Assembly (NCBI GenBank): GCA_016710115.1
Contig: JADJLN010000010.1
Location: 1 to 64,000, forward strand
DNA from: Saprospiraceae bacterium
Lineage (GTDB): Bacteria > Bacteroidota > Bacteroidia > Chitinophagales > Saprospiraceae
Reading direction: 5' to 3'
DNA: 64,000 nt
The notes below the pieces were generated by a model. The model did no database searches. It had not been told where the DNA came from and saw only the letters and a program-made list of their open reading frames with translations. A program made the translations under genes and the position numbers. Of this stretch, positions 7,771-15,713 are shown in pieces (position 1 is the stretch's first letter; every line of letters begins with the position of its first letter).

Positions 7771-9993
7771 CTAGTTCTGGACCACCATCTTCTTTGTGTC
7801 GATGCGTTGGTCATCAATGATCAGCTCGTAGACATAGGTCCTGGCCAGCAGGCTGAAGGCTTCTACCTTGATCTCCCCGTAGCCGGTCTCCAGCAGGTCG
7901 TAGGACAGCATCAGCCGGCCGGTCATGTCGGTGACCCGGATACGGGCATTCTTGCTGGATTTCGGCAGGTAATACTTGATGATGGTCTCCTGGCTGTACG
8001 GATTGGGCACGTTCTGGGCCAGGTGAGGCTGGTCGTTGCCGGTCGGCATGCCGGTCTGGTCGCCGCCACTATGCGCCAGGCAGCAATGCTGGAGATCGCG
8101 ATCGAACTGGTCCATCCGGTCCATCATCGCATCCATCTGGGCATCCTTCTTCTGCATGGCCTGCAGCAATTCGGCGATCAGGGCATCCTGGCGGGCATTG
8201 TGATCGCGCAGGGCCTGGAGCTCGATTTCGACATCCGTCTTTTCGGCCACCTGAGCTTCCAGGTCCTCGATTTGCTGCTGCTGTTCCTTGATGGCCTCGA
8301 CGACTACCGGGAACAGCTGCTCGTAATTACGGACCATGTAGAAACCGGTCTCTTCATTCAAGACAACCATTTCCGGAAATACCTCCTTCAGTTCCTGGGC
8401 AATAAAGCCCATCTGCCCCTTGGCAAATTCCAGCTCATCCCGCTTGGCATCCTTGTAGAACGGATGAACATCCGTATTAATGTCATAGGTGACTCCGCGC
8501 AATTTTTTCACCTGTTCCAGGGCTCCGGAAACATTTTTCACATTCTGCTTTACGCGGGAATCAGAAAGGCTGCATTCACTGTCCCGATAAATTTCCGAAA
8601 TGTATCCGTCATCCCAGTATTCCCCTGAAATGCCCAGAGAACCCCAGTTGGTCGCATGGGGCAATACTGCTACACCACCACCATTATTCGAGTCATACCC
8701 CAAGCTAAAATAGGCGGTAGAAGGAAACTCGTGATAATGAATATTTGATACATTCCAAATGTCATAACCATTGACAACCATATCGCCTTGAGCAGTGATA
8801 TTGCCTCCGGTAGTGATATTACCTGAAGCTCCAATATTGCCGACCACACTCAGTCGATCACCTGGAGCCGATGTACCAATACCAACATTCCCCGAATTGC
8901 GATAAATATTATTTCCGTTCTGGCTCCACAGATTCATGGACGACACACTACGCGCATGTAATTTACCATTATCATCCGTTACGACAACATTGTTGAGTGT
9001 GGCGTTGTATGGCAAACTTCGAATTCGAGTGGTACCATTAATGTCGAGTAAATCTGTAGGATTATTCAGTCCTATACCTACATATCCTGAAGAATTGACA
9101 TGCAATCTGGAACCAGAAATTTCAATATCGCCATCAATATCGAGCTTACTGGATGGGGTGTTCGTTCCTATACCTACATATCCTGAAGAATTGACATGCA
9201 ATCTGGAACCAGAAATTTCAACATCACCATCAATATCAAGCTTACTGGATGGGGTGTTCGTTCCTATACCTACATTTCCTGAAGAATTGACATGCAATCT
9301 GGAACCAGAAATTTCAACATCACCATCAATATCAAGCATACTGGATGGGGTGTTCGTTCCTATACCTACAGCACCATCGACAACAGCAAGTGCTGTGGCA
9401 GGGGAATTAATACTTCCATCCTGGAATTTTACTTCAAAGGTAAGATCGATTTCATCTCCTAAACTACTCGAACCATCTTTGTAAGGATCATTGGAATCAT
9501 ATCGAATAATCCTTTGAATCGGCACATTTGGGTCTGGCTGATAAAAGGTAAATTCGATGGTATAAACCTGACCCTCCTCAAGGAGGGGTGAATCTGTAAA
9601 AATATATTCTGGATCAGAAAGGGTAAAATTAAAGTAGCCTGTTAAAAGTTCCCCATTTTCATCCAGTACCCTCATCGCGCCAAAGACCGGTTCTACTGAG
9701 TATGCTTCTGCATAAACTTTAATTGAGGATAAGTAACCACTTACTGGTGCGGTAAAAGTCTGGTTTATTGTTTTTGTGAACACCTCCAATGATCCACCTT
9801 GGAATTGACCAAAAATAAAAGCATTGGGATTTATACTACGACTGTGCACATCCAATTCACCCGCTGGATTCTCAGTTCCAATCCCAATCTTTCCATTGTC
9901 AAAGATTGTTCCGGAACTTAATGAGGACCCTTCCCATTTGGGGATATAATTGGTCGTATTGGCCCCCACTTGGGGGTCAGTCTCATTCGCCAC
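7771..9993 (-). CDS. Giant surface protein, C-terminal piece: S74 chaperone plus T9SS domain
   Basis: This 740-codon piece begins in NETDPQVGANTTNYIPKW. Three copies of a 32-residue repeat (DGDVEISGSRLHVNSSGN, then VGIGTNTPSSKLDI) follow. Around 7,990-8,580 lies a Peptidase_S74 (intramolecular chaperone auto-processing) domain: SDSRVKQNVKNVSGALEQV, then KGQMGFIAQELKEVFPEMV and NYEQLFPVVVEAIKEQQQQI. The Ser-Asp at the predicted self-cleavage site and the following Lys are present. A coiled coil and a C-terminal T9SS type A sorting domain follow (HLAQNVPNPYSQETIIKYYL, with a DMTGR turn and final KKMVVQN). The frame joins the upstream piece near 10,050, where one base is missing in the codons for NLE. 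Confidence 0.85.
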   Translation of the reverse strand: MANETDPQVGANTTNYIPKWEGSSLSSGTIFDNGKIGIGTENPAGELDVHSRSINPNAFIFGQFQGGSLEVFTKTINQTFTAPVSGYLSSIKVYAEAYSVEPVFGAMRVLDENGELLTGYFNFTLSDPEYIFTDSPLLEEGQVYTIEFTFYQPDPNVPIQRIIRYDSNDPYKDGSSSLGDEIDLTFEVKFQDGSINSPATALAVVDGAVGIGTNTPSSMLDIDGDVEISGSRLHVNSSGNVGIGTNTPSSKLDIDGDVEISGSRLHVNSSGYVGIGTNTPSSKLDIDGDIEISGSRLHVNSSGYVGIGLNNPTDLLDINGTTRIRSLPYNATLNNVVVTDDNGKLHARSVSSMNLWSQNGNNIYRNSGNVGIGTSAPGDRLSVVGNIGASGNITTGGNITAQGDMVVNGYDIWNVSNIHYHEFPSTAYFSLGYDSNNGGGVAVLPHATNWGSLGISGEYWDDGYISEIYRDSECSLSDSRVKQNVKNVSGALEQVKKLRGVTYDINTDVHPFYKDAKRDELEFAKGQMGFIAQELKEVFPEMVVLNEETGFYMVRNYEQLFPVVVEAIKEQQQQIEDLEAQVAEKTDVEIELQALRDHNARQDALIAELLQAMQKKDAQMDAMMDRMDQFDRDLQHCCLAHSGGDQTGMPTGNDQPHLAQNVPNPYSQETIIKYYLPKSSKNARIRVTDMTGRLMLSYDLLETGYGEIKVEAFSLLARTYVYELIIDDQRIDTKKMVVQN
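9071..9358 (-). repeat. Three 96-bp tandem coding repeats
   Basis: Units at 9071-9166, 9167-9262 and 9263-9358 are nearly identical and keep the reading frame (32 residues each, VNSSGxVGIGTNTPSSKLDI core). The third has small changes (catttcc for catatcc, agcata for agctta). They sit just N-terminal of the S74 domain in the surface protein. Confidence 0.9.
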
Positions 9994-11909
9994 CCCGTTG
10001 GCGAGAGATGACAGATCAACAGAAAGAGTACCACCACCATCGGTGATCTCAGGTTGGTGCCATTTAGAAGAGCTACGGTATTGAATTCATTGCTTGCACT
10101 GAAATCCCCATCGGCGGCGATATGGTTTTGGATATCGGCTGCATTCTCGGAAATGCTGATATTCTGGACCTGGTCGGCATTGAACGAGGCGAGTTTGGCA
10201 TTGTCTTCTGCGGCATTCCAGTTGTCGATATCCTGCTGACTGATCGTAGCAGACGGGCTAACACTGAAGAGTGGATCTGTCTCATTCACATTGCTCAAAG
10301 CGCTCAGATCGACCGTACCGCCATTTTCCAGCATGAGTGTTTGGTTTTGGGCATCATAAGAGAGTAATTGATCATCCGTGTTGTCGAGATAGGGGCTGAG
10401 GTCCACGGAGGTCGTTCCGTCTGTGAGGGTCAGGAGGTTATTGGTGAGGCTGAGATCCTGGATCTCGTTGGCCGGATCGGCATCCGCATCCTGCAGGGAA
10501 GACAGATCGGCTGTCAGCGTACCACCGGCATCGGTCACCTCCAGCATGGTGCCATTCAGCACGACACTGGTATTGAGTTCGTTGGTGGCATCCAGATCGC
10601 CATCCAGGCTGATATGGGTGATGATGTTGTTCGTATTGTTGGCGATAGCCAGGTTCTGAATACCATCTTCGCCATCCGAGTGGGCGATGGCATTGGCCTC
10701 GGCGGCATTCCAGTTGTCGATATCCGGCTGGCTAATACCTGCTGATGGACTGGCTATGAAGAGCGGATCGGTTTCGGCTGCCACGGCAGGATCCTGCCCG
10801 GAAGCGTTTCCGTCTGCATCTGAAGTCAATACTTTTCCATCAGCTTGTGTACCGTCTACTATTTTAATGCTTCCACCTTCTACATGAAGTTTGGCATCAG
10901 GAGAAGAGGTGCCGATCCCAACATTGACATTATTGGCGCCCAAAACAAGGCTGTTGCTCGTAGCTACCTTGGCGTTCGTACCGATCGCCGTTGCATTACT
11001 GAGATCGCCAGATTCGACATTTGCACCCCATCCAATAGCGGTATTGTTTGAACCTGTGGTATTGTCGATCAATGCGCTTTGTCCCAGAGCCGTGTTGTAA
11101 CTACCTGTCGTATTATAATATAAACTGAAGGTCCCCATGGCCACATTGTCACTTCCTTCGGTATTATTATACATACTCTCATACCCAAACACAGAGTTAT
11201 AACCACCATTGGTATTCAGATATAACGACTGTCGACCCATGGCTACGTTGCCAGTGCCATGTTCATTGGAGTACAAACTGCCGTTACCCATCGCTGTATT
11301 CCAATAACCTGTATTATTTGAAAACAAAGTATTATTTCCAATGGCAATATTATCCCAGCCCGACTGATTGAATCGCATGGATCCACCACCTACGGCGATA
11401 TTGGCACTTCCATTACCATACTCCAACGCCCCGATACCGACACCAATGTTTCCCCATCCGGTTGTATTCGACAACAGAGAATTCCGACCTATTGCCACAT
11501 TGCTCTCACCACCTGTATTATTCTGAAGGGTATTTGCCCCTAATGCTGTGTTCCAAGCACCCGTGGTATTGTTAAGCAATGAAGCATATCCAATGGCAAC
11601 ATTCTCTCCTCCAGTGGTATTTTGCTGTAAAGAGACCATACCCAAAGCGGTATTACCAATACCTGTATTTTCCTTTAATGCCTCCCAGCCTACGGCTGTG
11701 TTTCCGTATGCCCAAGTGTTTTTTGCCAGTGCATCTTTGCCTACTGCCACCGCACCCCATCCGGAGGTATTGGCGGATAATGCAGACGTACCAATTGCCG
11801 TGTTCTCCGTTCCTCCTCCGGAACCACGCCCAATGGTGATTCCATTCACCAGGGCATCATTCGTAATGCTTACCTGATTACCGTCATCTTCGATCAGACC
11901 ATCTGCCAA
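9918..11909 (-). CDS. Giant surface protein, middle piece: NTALG/NVAIG repeats
   Basis: This 663-codon piece is dominated by about fourteen short degenerate repeats of the type NTTGxxNTALGxxSLxxN (for example NNTGGESNVAIGRNSLLSN). Like YadA/Hia head repeats, they are expected to stack as a trimeric beta-roll. A DAKLHVEGGSIKIVDGTQAD linker and two ETDPLF...ISQxDIDNWNAAE modules follow. The last 30 codons are out of frame: from about 10,050 the true reading continues in the 7771-9993 frame. At the 5' end, a one-base shift near 11,930 joins it to the preceding piece (TAKVPRWNGSELADGLIEDD). Confidence 0.75.
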   Translation of the reverse strand: MADGLIEDDGNQVSITNDALVNGITIGRGSGGGTENTAIGTSALSANTSGWGAVAVGKDALAKNTWAYGNTAVGWEALKENTGIGNTALGMVSLQQNTTGGENVAIGYASLLNNTTGAWNTALGANTLQNNTGGESNVAIGRNSLLSNTTGWGNIGVGIGALEYGNGSANIAVGGGSMRFNQSGWDNIAIGNNTLFSNNTGYWNTAMGNGSLYSNEHGTGNVAMGRQSLYLNTNGGYNSVFGYESMYNNTEGSDNVAMGTFSLYYNTTGSYNTALGQSALIDNTTGSNNTAIGWGANVESGDLSNATAIGTNAKVATSNSLVLGANNVNVGIGTSSPDAKLHVEGGSIKIVDGTQADGKVLTSDADGNASGQDPAVAAETDPLFIASPSAGISQPDIDNWNAAEANAIAHSDGEDGIQNLAIANNTNNIITHISLDGDLDATNELNTSVVLNGTMLEVTDAGGTLTADLSSLQDADADPANEIQDLSLTNNLLTLTDGTTSVDLSPYLDNTDDQLLSYDAQNQTLMLENGGTVDLSALSNVNETDPLFSVSPSATISQQDIDNWNAAEDNAKLASFNADQVQNISISENAADIQNHIAADGDFSASNEFNTVALLNGTNLRSPMVVVLFLLICHLSPTGWRMRLTPKWGPIRPIISPNGKGPH

Positions 11910-11925
11910 TTCCGATCCATTCCAT

Positions 11926-12615
11926 CTAGGTACTTTGGCGGTTTAGATTTCCGATCTTAGGATCGACTTCAAATGCATTGGCCAGCTGACTCAGATCCAC
12001 GTTGCCCCCGTTCTCCAGGGTCAGGATCTGCGTGACCGGGTCGTAGGACAGGGCTTGCAGTTCGTTGGTTGGATCTGCGTCGGCATCATTCACTTCATCC
12101 ACCAGCTCCTGCCAGGTGGCATTCCCGTCGGCGTCTGAGGTTAGTACTTTACTCTCGCCTTCCGTGCCGTCAGCGTAACGGAGGGTGCCTTCGACATCCA
12201 GGGTCGCACCAGGCGCGGTTGTGCCCAGTCCCATATTTCCGTTCTTTAACACTGTCAGGGCATTGGATGGATTCTGCCAATCCGAACCGTTCCCGATGAT
12301 AAAAATGGGATCTGTTTCAACCCAGTTGGCTGGATCTCCTCCTCCAATATTATGGGTGCCTATAGCCAAAGATGAATATGCATCGGCTTTGGTACCATTC
12401 CCCATGGCGGTCGCATTCTCACCACGTGCATGAGTTTCTAATCCCATAGCAGTCGTATTGACTCCTTCGGCGATGGTGCTATTCCCCATTGCTGTGGAAT
12501 TTTCCCCTCCGGCATAGCTTCCGATTCCCATGGAAGTCGCATTGACTCCCTCAGCAATGGTGTAATATCCCATGGACGTTGACTGAGGTCCAATGGCCTT
12601 TGTCCCCCTGTTCAT
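11926..12615 (-). CDS. Giant surface protein piece: YadA-head-like repeats, copy near the C-terminal side
   Basis: These 229 codons belong to the more C-terminal of the two 1.02-kb duplicate copies. The sequence shows 14-residue head repeats (STSMGYYTIAEGVNATSMG, AMGLETHARGENATAMGNG). A DPIFIIGNGS...NALTVLKNGNMGLGTTAPG segment and an ALSYDPVTQILTLENGG module follow. The upstream frame breaks near 12,640, where the other copy has one extra T. It ends by running out of frame near 11,930. Confidence 0.7.
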   Translation of the reverse strand: MNRGTKAIGPQSTSMGYYTIAEGVNATSMGIGSYAGGENSTAMGNSTIAEGVNTTAMGLETHARGENATAMGNGTKADAYSSLAIGTHNIGGGDPANWVETDPIFIIGNGSDWQNPSNALTVLKNGNMGLGTTAPGATLDVEGTLRYADGTEGESKVLTSDADGNATWQELVDEVNDADADPTNELQALSYDPVTQILTLENGGNVDLSQLANAFEVDPKIGNLNRQST

Positions 12616-13109
12616 AGCTGTCGCATACCAACCACTGGCCGGGTGCTATACCCCATGGCTGTTGAACTTTCGCCACTTGCGGTATTCTCCGTTCCCATGG
12701 AAGTGGAGCGGGCTCCAGAAGCCTGAGTTCCGGCTCCCATGGCTGTTGAATTATGTCCACTGGCAACAGATTCTGCGCCGAAGGCAACGGAATACTCCCC
12801 ATTTGCCGTGTTTTGGAACCCAAAGGCTACCGCGTTAATACTGGTTGCCTGATTATTCAATCCGAATGCACTTCCGGTTGGAGATACCGTATTATTATTG
12901 GAGATTACCGTTCCTTCTACCAGGGCAGAACCGTCCCATACAGGCATTCGATTTGTAACATTCATGCCAACCTCTGGATCAGTTTCAGGTATATTGGCCA
13001 AAGAGGTCAGATCCACTGTGCCCCCGTTCTCCAGGGTCAGGATCTGCGTAGCCGGGTCGTAGGACAGGGCTTGCTTGCAGTTCGTTTGTCGGATCGGCAT
13101 CTGCATCAT
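12612..13109 (-). CDS. Giant surface protein piece: first part of the C-terminal-side duplicate
   Basis: This 165-codon piece contains ALSYDPATQILTLENGGTVDL, a DPEVGMNVTNRMPVWDGSAL linker and head repeats (GEYSVAFGAESVASGHNSTAMG). The start is artificial: a four-base GCTT duplication near 13,071-13,078 breaks the frame from the preceding copy. The last residues (RPVVGMRQL) are out of frame relative to the other copy, which reads STQASGWYATAMNRG at the same place. Confidence 0.65.
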   Translation of the reverse strand: MMQMPIRQTNCKQALSYDPATQILTLENGGTVDLTSLANIPETDPEVGMNVTNRMPVWDGSALVEGTVISNNNTVSPTGSAFGLNNQATSINAVAFGFQNTANGEYSVAFGAESVASGHNSTAMGAGTQASGARSTSMGTENTASGESSTAMGYSTRPVVGMRQL

Positions 13110-13611
13110 TCACTTCATCAACCAGTTCCTGCCAGGTGGCATTCCCATCGGCGTCCGAGGTTAAAACTTTGTTCTCTCCTTCCGTTCCGTCAGCGTAGCG
13201 GAGGGTGCCTTCGACATCCAGGGTCGCACCAGGCGTGGTTGTGCCCAGTCCCATATTTCCGTTCTTTAACACTGTCAGGGCATTGGATGGATTCTGCCAA
13301 TCCGAACCGTTCCCGATGATAAAAATGGGATCTGTTTCAACCCAGTTGGCTGGATCTCCTCCTCCAATATTATGGGGTGCCTTAGCCAAAGATGAATATG
13401 CATCGGCTTTGGTACCATTCCCCATGGCGGTCGCATTCTCACCACGTGCATGAGTTTCTAATCCCATAGCAGTCGTATTGACTCCTTCGGCGATGGTGCT
13501 ATTCCCCATTGCTGTGGAATTTCCCTCCGGCATAGCTTCCGATTCCCATGGAAGTCGCATTGACTCCCTCAGCAATGGTGTAATATCCCATGGACGTTGA
13601 CTGAGGTCCAA
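12985..13611 (-). CDS. Giant surface protein piece: second part of the N-terminal-side duplicate
   Basis: These 208 codons match 11926-12615 almost base for base (AMGNSTIAEGVNTTAMGLE, NGSDWQNPSNALTVLKNGNM). At 13,375-13,385 an inserted G and a lost A compensate, changing SLAIGTHNIGG to SLAKAPHNIGG. The upstream break is near 13,520, where two bases are missing from TTTTCCCC. The last 25 residues are out of frame after the GCTT insertion near 13,075. Confidence 0.65.
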   Translation of the reverse strand: MDLSQRPWDITPLLRESMRLPWESEAMPEGNSTAMGNSTIAEGVNTTAMGLETHARGENATAMGNGTKADAYSSLAKAPHNIGGGDPANWVETDPIFIIGNGSDWQNPSNALTVLKNGNMGLGTTTPGATLDVEGTLRYADGTEGENKVLTSDADGNATWQELVDEVNDADADPTNELQASPVLRPGYADPDPGERGHSGSDLFGQYT

Positions 13612-13629
13612 TGGCCTTTGTCCCCCTGT

Positions 13630-14166
13630 TCATAGCTGTCGCATACCAACCACTGGCCTGGGTGCTATACCCCATGGCTGTTGAACTTTCGCCACTTGCG
13701 GTATTCTCCGTTCCCATGGAAGTGGAGCGGGCTCCAGAAGCCTGAGTTCCGGCTCCCATGGCTGTTGAATTATGTCCACTGGCAACAGATTCTGCGCCGA
13801 AGGCAACGGAATACTCCCCATTTGCCGTGTTTGGAACCCAAAGGCTACTGCGTTAATACTGGTTGCCTGATTATTCAATCCGAATGCACTTCCGGTTGGA
13901 GATACCGTATTATTATTGGAGATTACCGTTCCTTCTACCGAGGCAGAACCGTCCCATACAGGCATTCGATTTGTAACATTCATGCCAACCTCTGGATCAG
14001 TTTCAGGTATATTGGCCAAAGAGGTCAGATCCACTGTGCCCCCGTTCTCCAGGGTCAGGATCTGCGTAGCCGGGTCGTAGGACAAGGCCTGCAATTCGTT
14101 GGTCGGATCGGCGTCGGCATCATTCACTTCATCCACCAGCTCCTGCGGTAGCATTCCCGTTGGCAT
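13630..14166 (-). CDS. Giant surface protein piece: first part of the N-terminal-side duplicate
   Basis: This 178-codon piece repeats the content of 12612-13109 (ALSYDPATQILTLENGG, RMPVWDGSASVEGTVISNNN). One base missing from TTTT near 13,829 shifts the frame, so the expected head repeats continue in the overlapping frame at 13499-13759. A gap of about four bases near 14,146-14,152 separates it from the upstream module. Confidence 0.6.
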   Translation of the reverse strand: MPTGMLPQELVDEVNDADADPTNELQALSYDPATQILTLENGGTVDLTSLANIPETDPEVGMNVTNRMPVWDGSASVEGTVISNNNTVSPTGSAFGLNNQATSINAVAFGFQTRQMGSIPLPSAQNLLPVDIIQQPWEPELRLLEPAPLPWERRIPQVAKVQQPWGIAPRPVVGMRQL

Positions 14167-14277
14167 CTGAGGTCAGTACCTTGCCTTCCCCTTCCGTGCC
14201 ATCAGTCAATTTCATGTTCCCATTGATGTCTAAAGTCGCTTCAGGTGTACTCGTCCCAAGCCCCAGATTACCATTCT

Positions 14278-14562
14278 TCAAAGAACCAGTGCATCCGACC
14301 AGGAGTCATAGGTTCCATTTCCAATGACAAATAACCGGTCCATTGGATTCCATAAAACTGTGCTGGCCGGAGTATAATCTGTATTATAAGCACCTAATGA
14401 GATTTCAGCAAATGATCTTGCCGTTGTTTGAACACCAAGGGCACTAGAACCGCTTCCACTAGCTATTGTATAGCTTCCAATGGCAGTTGATGCCTTGCCA
14501 CTGGCTGTGGCAAATGCACCTATGGCGACAGAATTGGAGCCATGCCGTGGTGCCTCGACCAA
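14278..14562 (-). CDS. Giant surface protein fragment: head repeats
   Basis: These 94 codons show head-type repeats (SNSVAIGAFATASGKASTAIG, SYTIASGSGSSALG) and the DRLFVIGNGTYDSWSDALVL segment that in the other modules reads DPIFIIGNGSDWQNPSNALTVL. It is bounded by frameshifts near 14,285 and 14,560 and is a piece of the same gene. Confidence 0.55.
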   Translation of the reverse strand: MVEAPRHGSNSVAIGAFATASGKASTAIGSYTIASGSGSSALGVQTTARSFAEISLGAYNTDYTPASTVLWNPMDRLFVIGNGTYDSWSDALVL

Positions 14563-14785
14563 ATGCAGAGGAGTATAGCCCGGAGGCTGTTGTGTTAATC
14601 ATCGAAATGGTCCCGTCTACCAGTTTTGAACCATCCCAACGTGCATTTCTATTGATTGATGTCATGTTGACCTTCGGATCCACCTCGGCAACATTCGCCA
14701 GGGCAGACAGATCTACTATCCCGCCGTTCTCCAGGGTCAGGATCTGCGTGACCGGATCGTAGGACAGGGCTTGCAATTCGTTCAT
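14459..14785 (-). CDS. Giant surface protein fragment: linker module
   Basis: This piece carries ELQALSYDPVTQILTLENGG and DPKVNMTSINRNARWDGSKL, the same linker seen at the start of each duplicated block. It runs out of frame near 14,555, where the head repeats continue in the overlapping frame. It joins the coiled-coil piece upstream near 14,785. Confidence 0.55.
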   Translation of the reverse strand: MNELQALSYDPVTQILTLENGGIVDLSALANVAEVDPKVNMTSINRNARWDGSKLVDGTISMINTTASGLYSSAFGRGTTAWLQFCRHRCICHSQWQGINCHWKLYNS

Positions 14786-15432
14786 GGCATCCGGTCTCCA
14801 TCAGCACTGATGTGATCTTGAATAGTATTTGCATTCGCTGTTTCGGCGCCGGTTGCGCGGATCACTTCCGCATCCAGGGCCATTTGCAAGGTTGCATCAG
14901 CTGCATCACTATCGGTTTCATTTTGGTCGACATCGGCCTGAATGGCTGCTTCCGCAGCTTCGGCACGCGCTTGCTCAGCCGCGATGGCGGCAGCACCGTC
15001 ACTGTCCACCTGATCGATGGCCGTCTGCAGGGCCGCTTCGGCTACCAGGGCGCGAGATTCTTCTGCTGCAATGGCCGCAGCATTGGCGGCATCGGCGGCA
15101 TCGCTGTCCACTTCGTTCTGGTCCACATCCGACTGAATAGCTGCTTCGGCAGCTTCGGCACGGGCTTGCTCAGCCGCGATGGCGGCAGCACCGTCACTGT
15201 CCACCTGATCGATGGCCGTCTGCAGGGCCGCTTCAGCAGCCAGGGCGCGAGATTCTTCTGCTGCAATAGCCGCAGCATTGGCGGCATCGGCGGCATCGCT
15301 GTCCACTTCGTTCTGGTCCACATCCGACTGAATAGCTGCTTCGGCAGCTTCGGCACGGGCTTGCTCAGCCGCGATGGCGGCAGCACCGTCACTGTCCACC
15401 TGATCGATGGCCGTCTGCAGGGCCTTCAGCAA
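14782..15432 (-). CDS. Giant surface protein piece: Ala-rich coiled-coil repeats
   Basis: These 216 codons consist almost entirely of 65-residue repeats such as DQVDSDGAAAIAAEQARAEA followed by AEAAIQSDVDQNEVDSDAAD. The heptad-like, Ala/Glu-rich composition predicts a long coiled coil, as in stalks of trimeric adhesins and tail fibres. Both ends are frameshifts (near 14,785 and 15,430) into further pieces of the same gene. Confidence 0.7.
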   Translation of the reverse strand: MLKALQTAIDQVDSDGAAAIAAEQARAEAAEAAIQSDVDQNEVDSDAADAANAAAIAAEESRALAAEAALQTAIDQVDSDGAAAIAAEQARAEAAEAAIQSDVDQNEVDSDAADAANAAAIAAEESRALVAEAALQTAIDQVDSDGAAAIAAEQARAEAAEAAIQADVDQNETDSDAADATLQMALDAEVIRATGAETANANTIQDHISADGDRMP

Positions 15433-15578
15433 CCGAGGCGCAGATTCTTCTGCAGCAATAGCTGCGGCTTGCCATCGGCGGCATCACTATCCGCTTCGTT
15501 CTGGTCGATATCAGCCTGCAGGACGGCTTCAGCTGCTTCGGCACGTGCTTGTTCCGCCGCGATGGCGGCAGCGCCGTC
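14806..15578 (-). repeat. 195-bp coding repeats (coiled-coil stalk)
   Basis: The word GGCGGCAGCACCGTC ends at 15,000, 15,195 and 15,390, a 195-bp period (65 residues). A degenerate fourth unit has the corresponding point at 15,578. That unit is 7 bp short, which accounts for the frame break at 15,430-15,480. Confidence 0.85.
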
Positions 15579-15713
15579 ACTGTCCACCTGGTCGATAGCC
15601 TGCTGAAGGGCTGTCTCGGCGGTGATCGCCCGGGCCTCTTCGGCAGCAATGTCCGCAGCATTCGTGGCAATGCCGTTCGCATTATTCGTTTCAGCATTGG
15701 TAGCTCGGATCAC
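15426..15713 (-). CDS. Giant surface protein fragment: coiled coil
   Basis: This 95-codon piece (AADIAAEEARAITAETALQQ, AIDQVDSDGAAAIAAEQARA) continues the coiled-coil stalk between the N-terminal piece and the 195-bp repeats. One base is missing near 15,720 (CATCAGGG for CATCCAGGG-like sequence in sister repeats), which breaks it from the upstream frame. Confidence 0.6.
   Translation of the reverse strand: MIRATNAETNNANGIATNAADIAAEEARAITAETALQQAIDQVDSDGAAAIAAEQARAEAAEAVLQADIDQNEADSDAADGKPQLLLQKNLRLGC

Larger units (their letters stand above)
12005..14038 (-). repeat. 1.02-kb tandem duplication within the surface-protein gene
   Basis: The block starting CCCCCGTTCTCCAGGGTCAG at 12,005 recurs at 13,021 and its beginning recurs again at 14,039, giving periods of 1,016 and 1,018 bp. 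The two full copies are nearly identical over about 850 bp. They differ mainly by indels in homopolymers, plus substitutions near their first 200 bases. Each copy encodes about 340 residues. Confidence 0.9.

Noticed and set aside
7483..8628. Long plus-strand open frame (381 codons) opposite the S74 domain
   Set aside because: It mirrors the well-supported minus-strand surface-protein frame and has no family features of its own.
9071..9358. CRISPR-like 96-bp repeats
   Set aside because: They keep reading frame within a protein-coding gene and have no variable spacers.
14812..15606. Plus-strand open frame (264 codons) over the coiled-coil repeats
   Set aside because: It is the antisense of the 195-bp repeats; the minus-strand reading gives sensible coiled coil and links to both neighbours.
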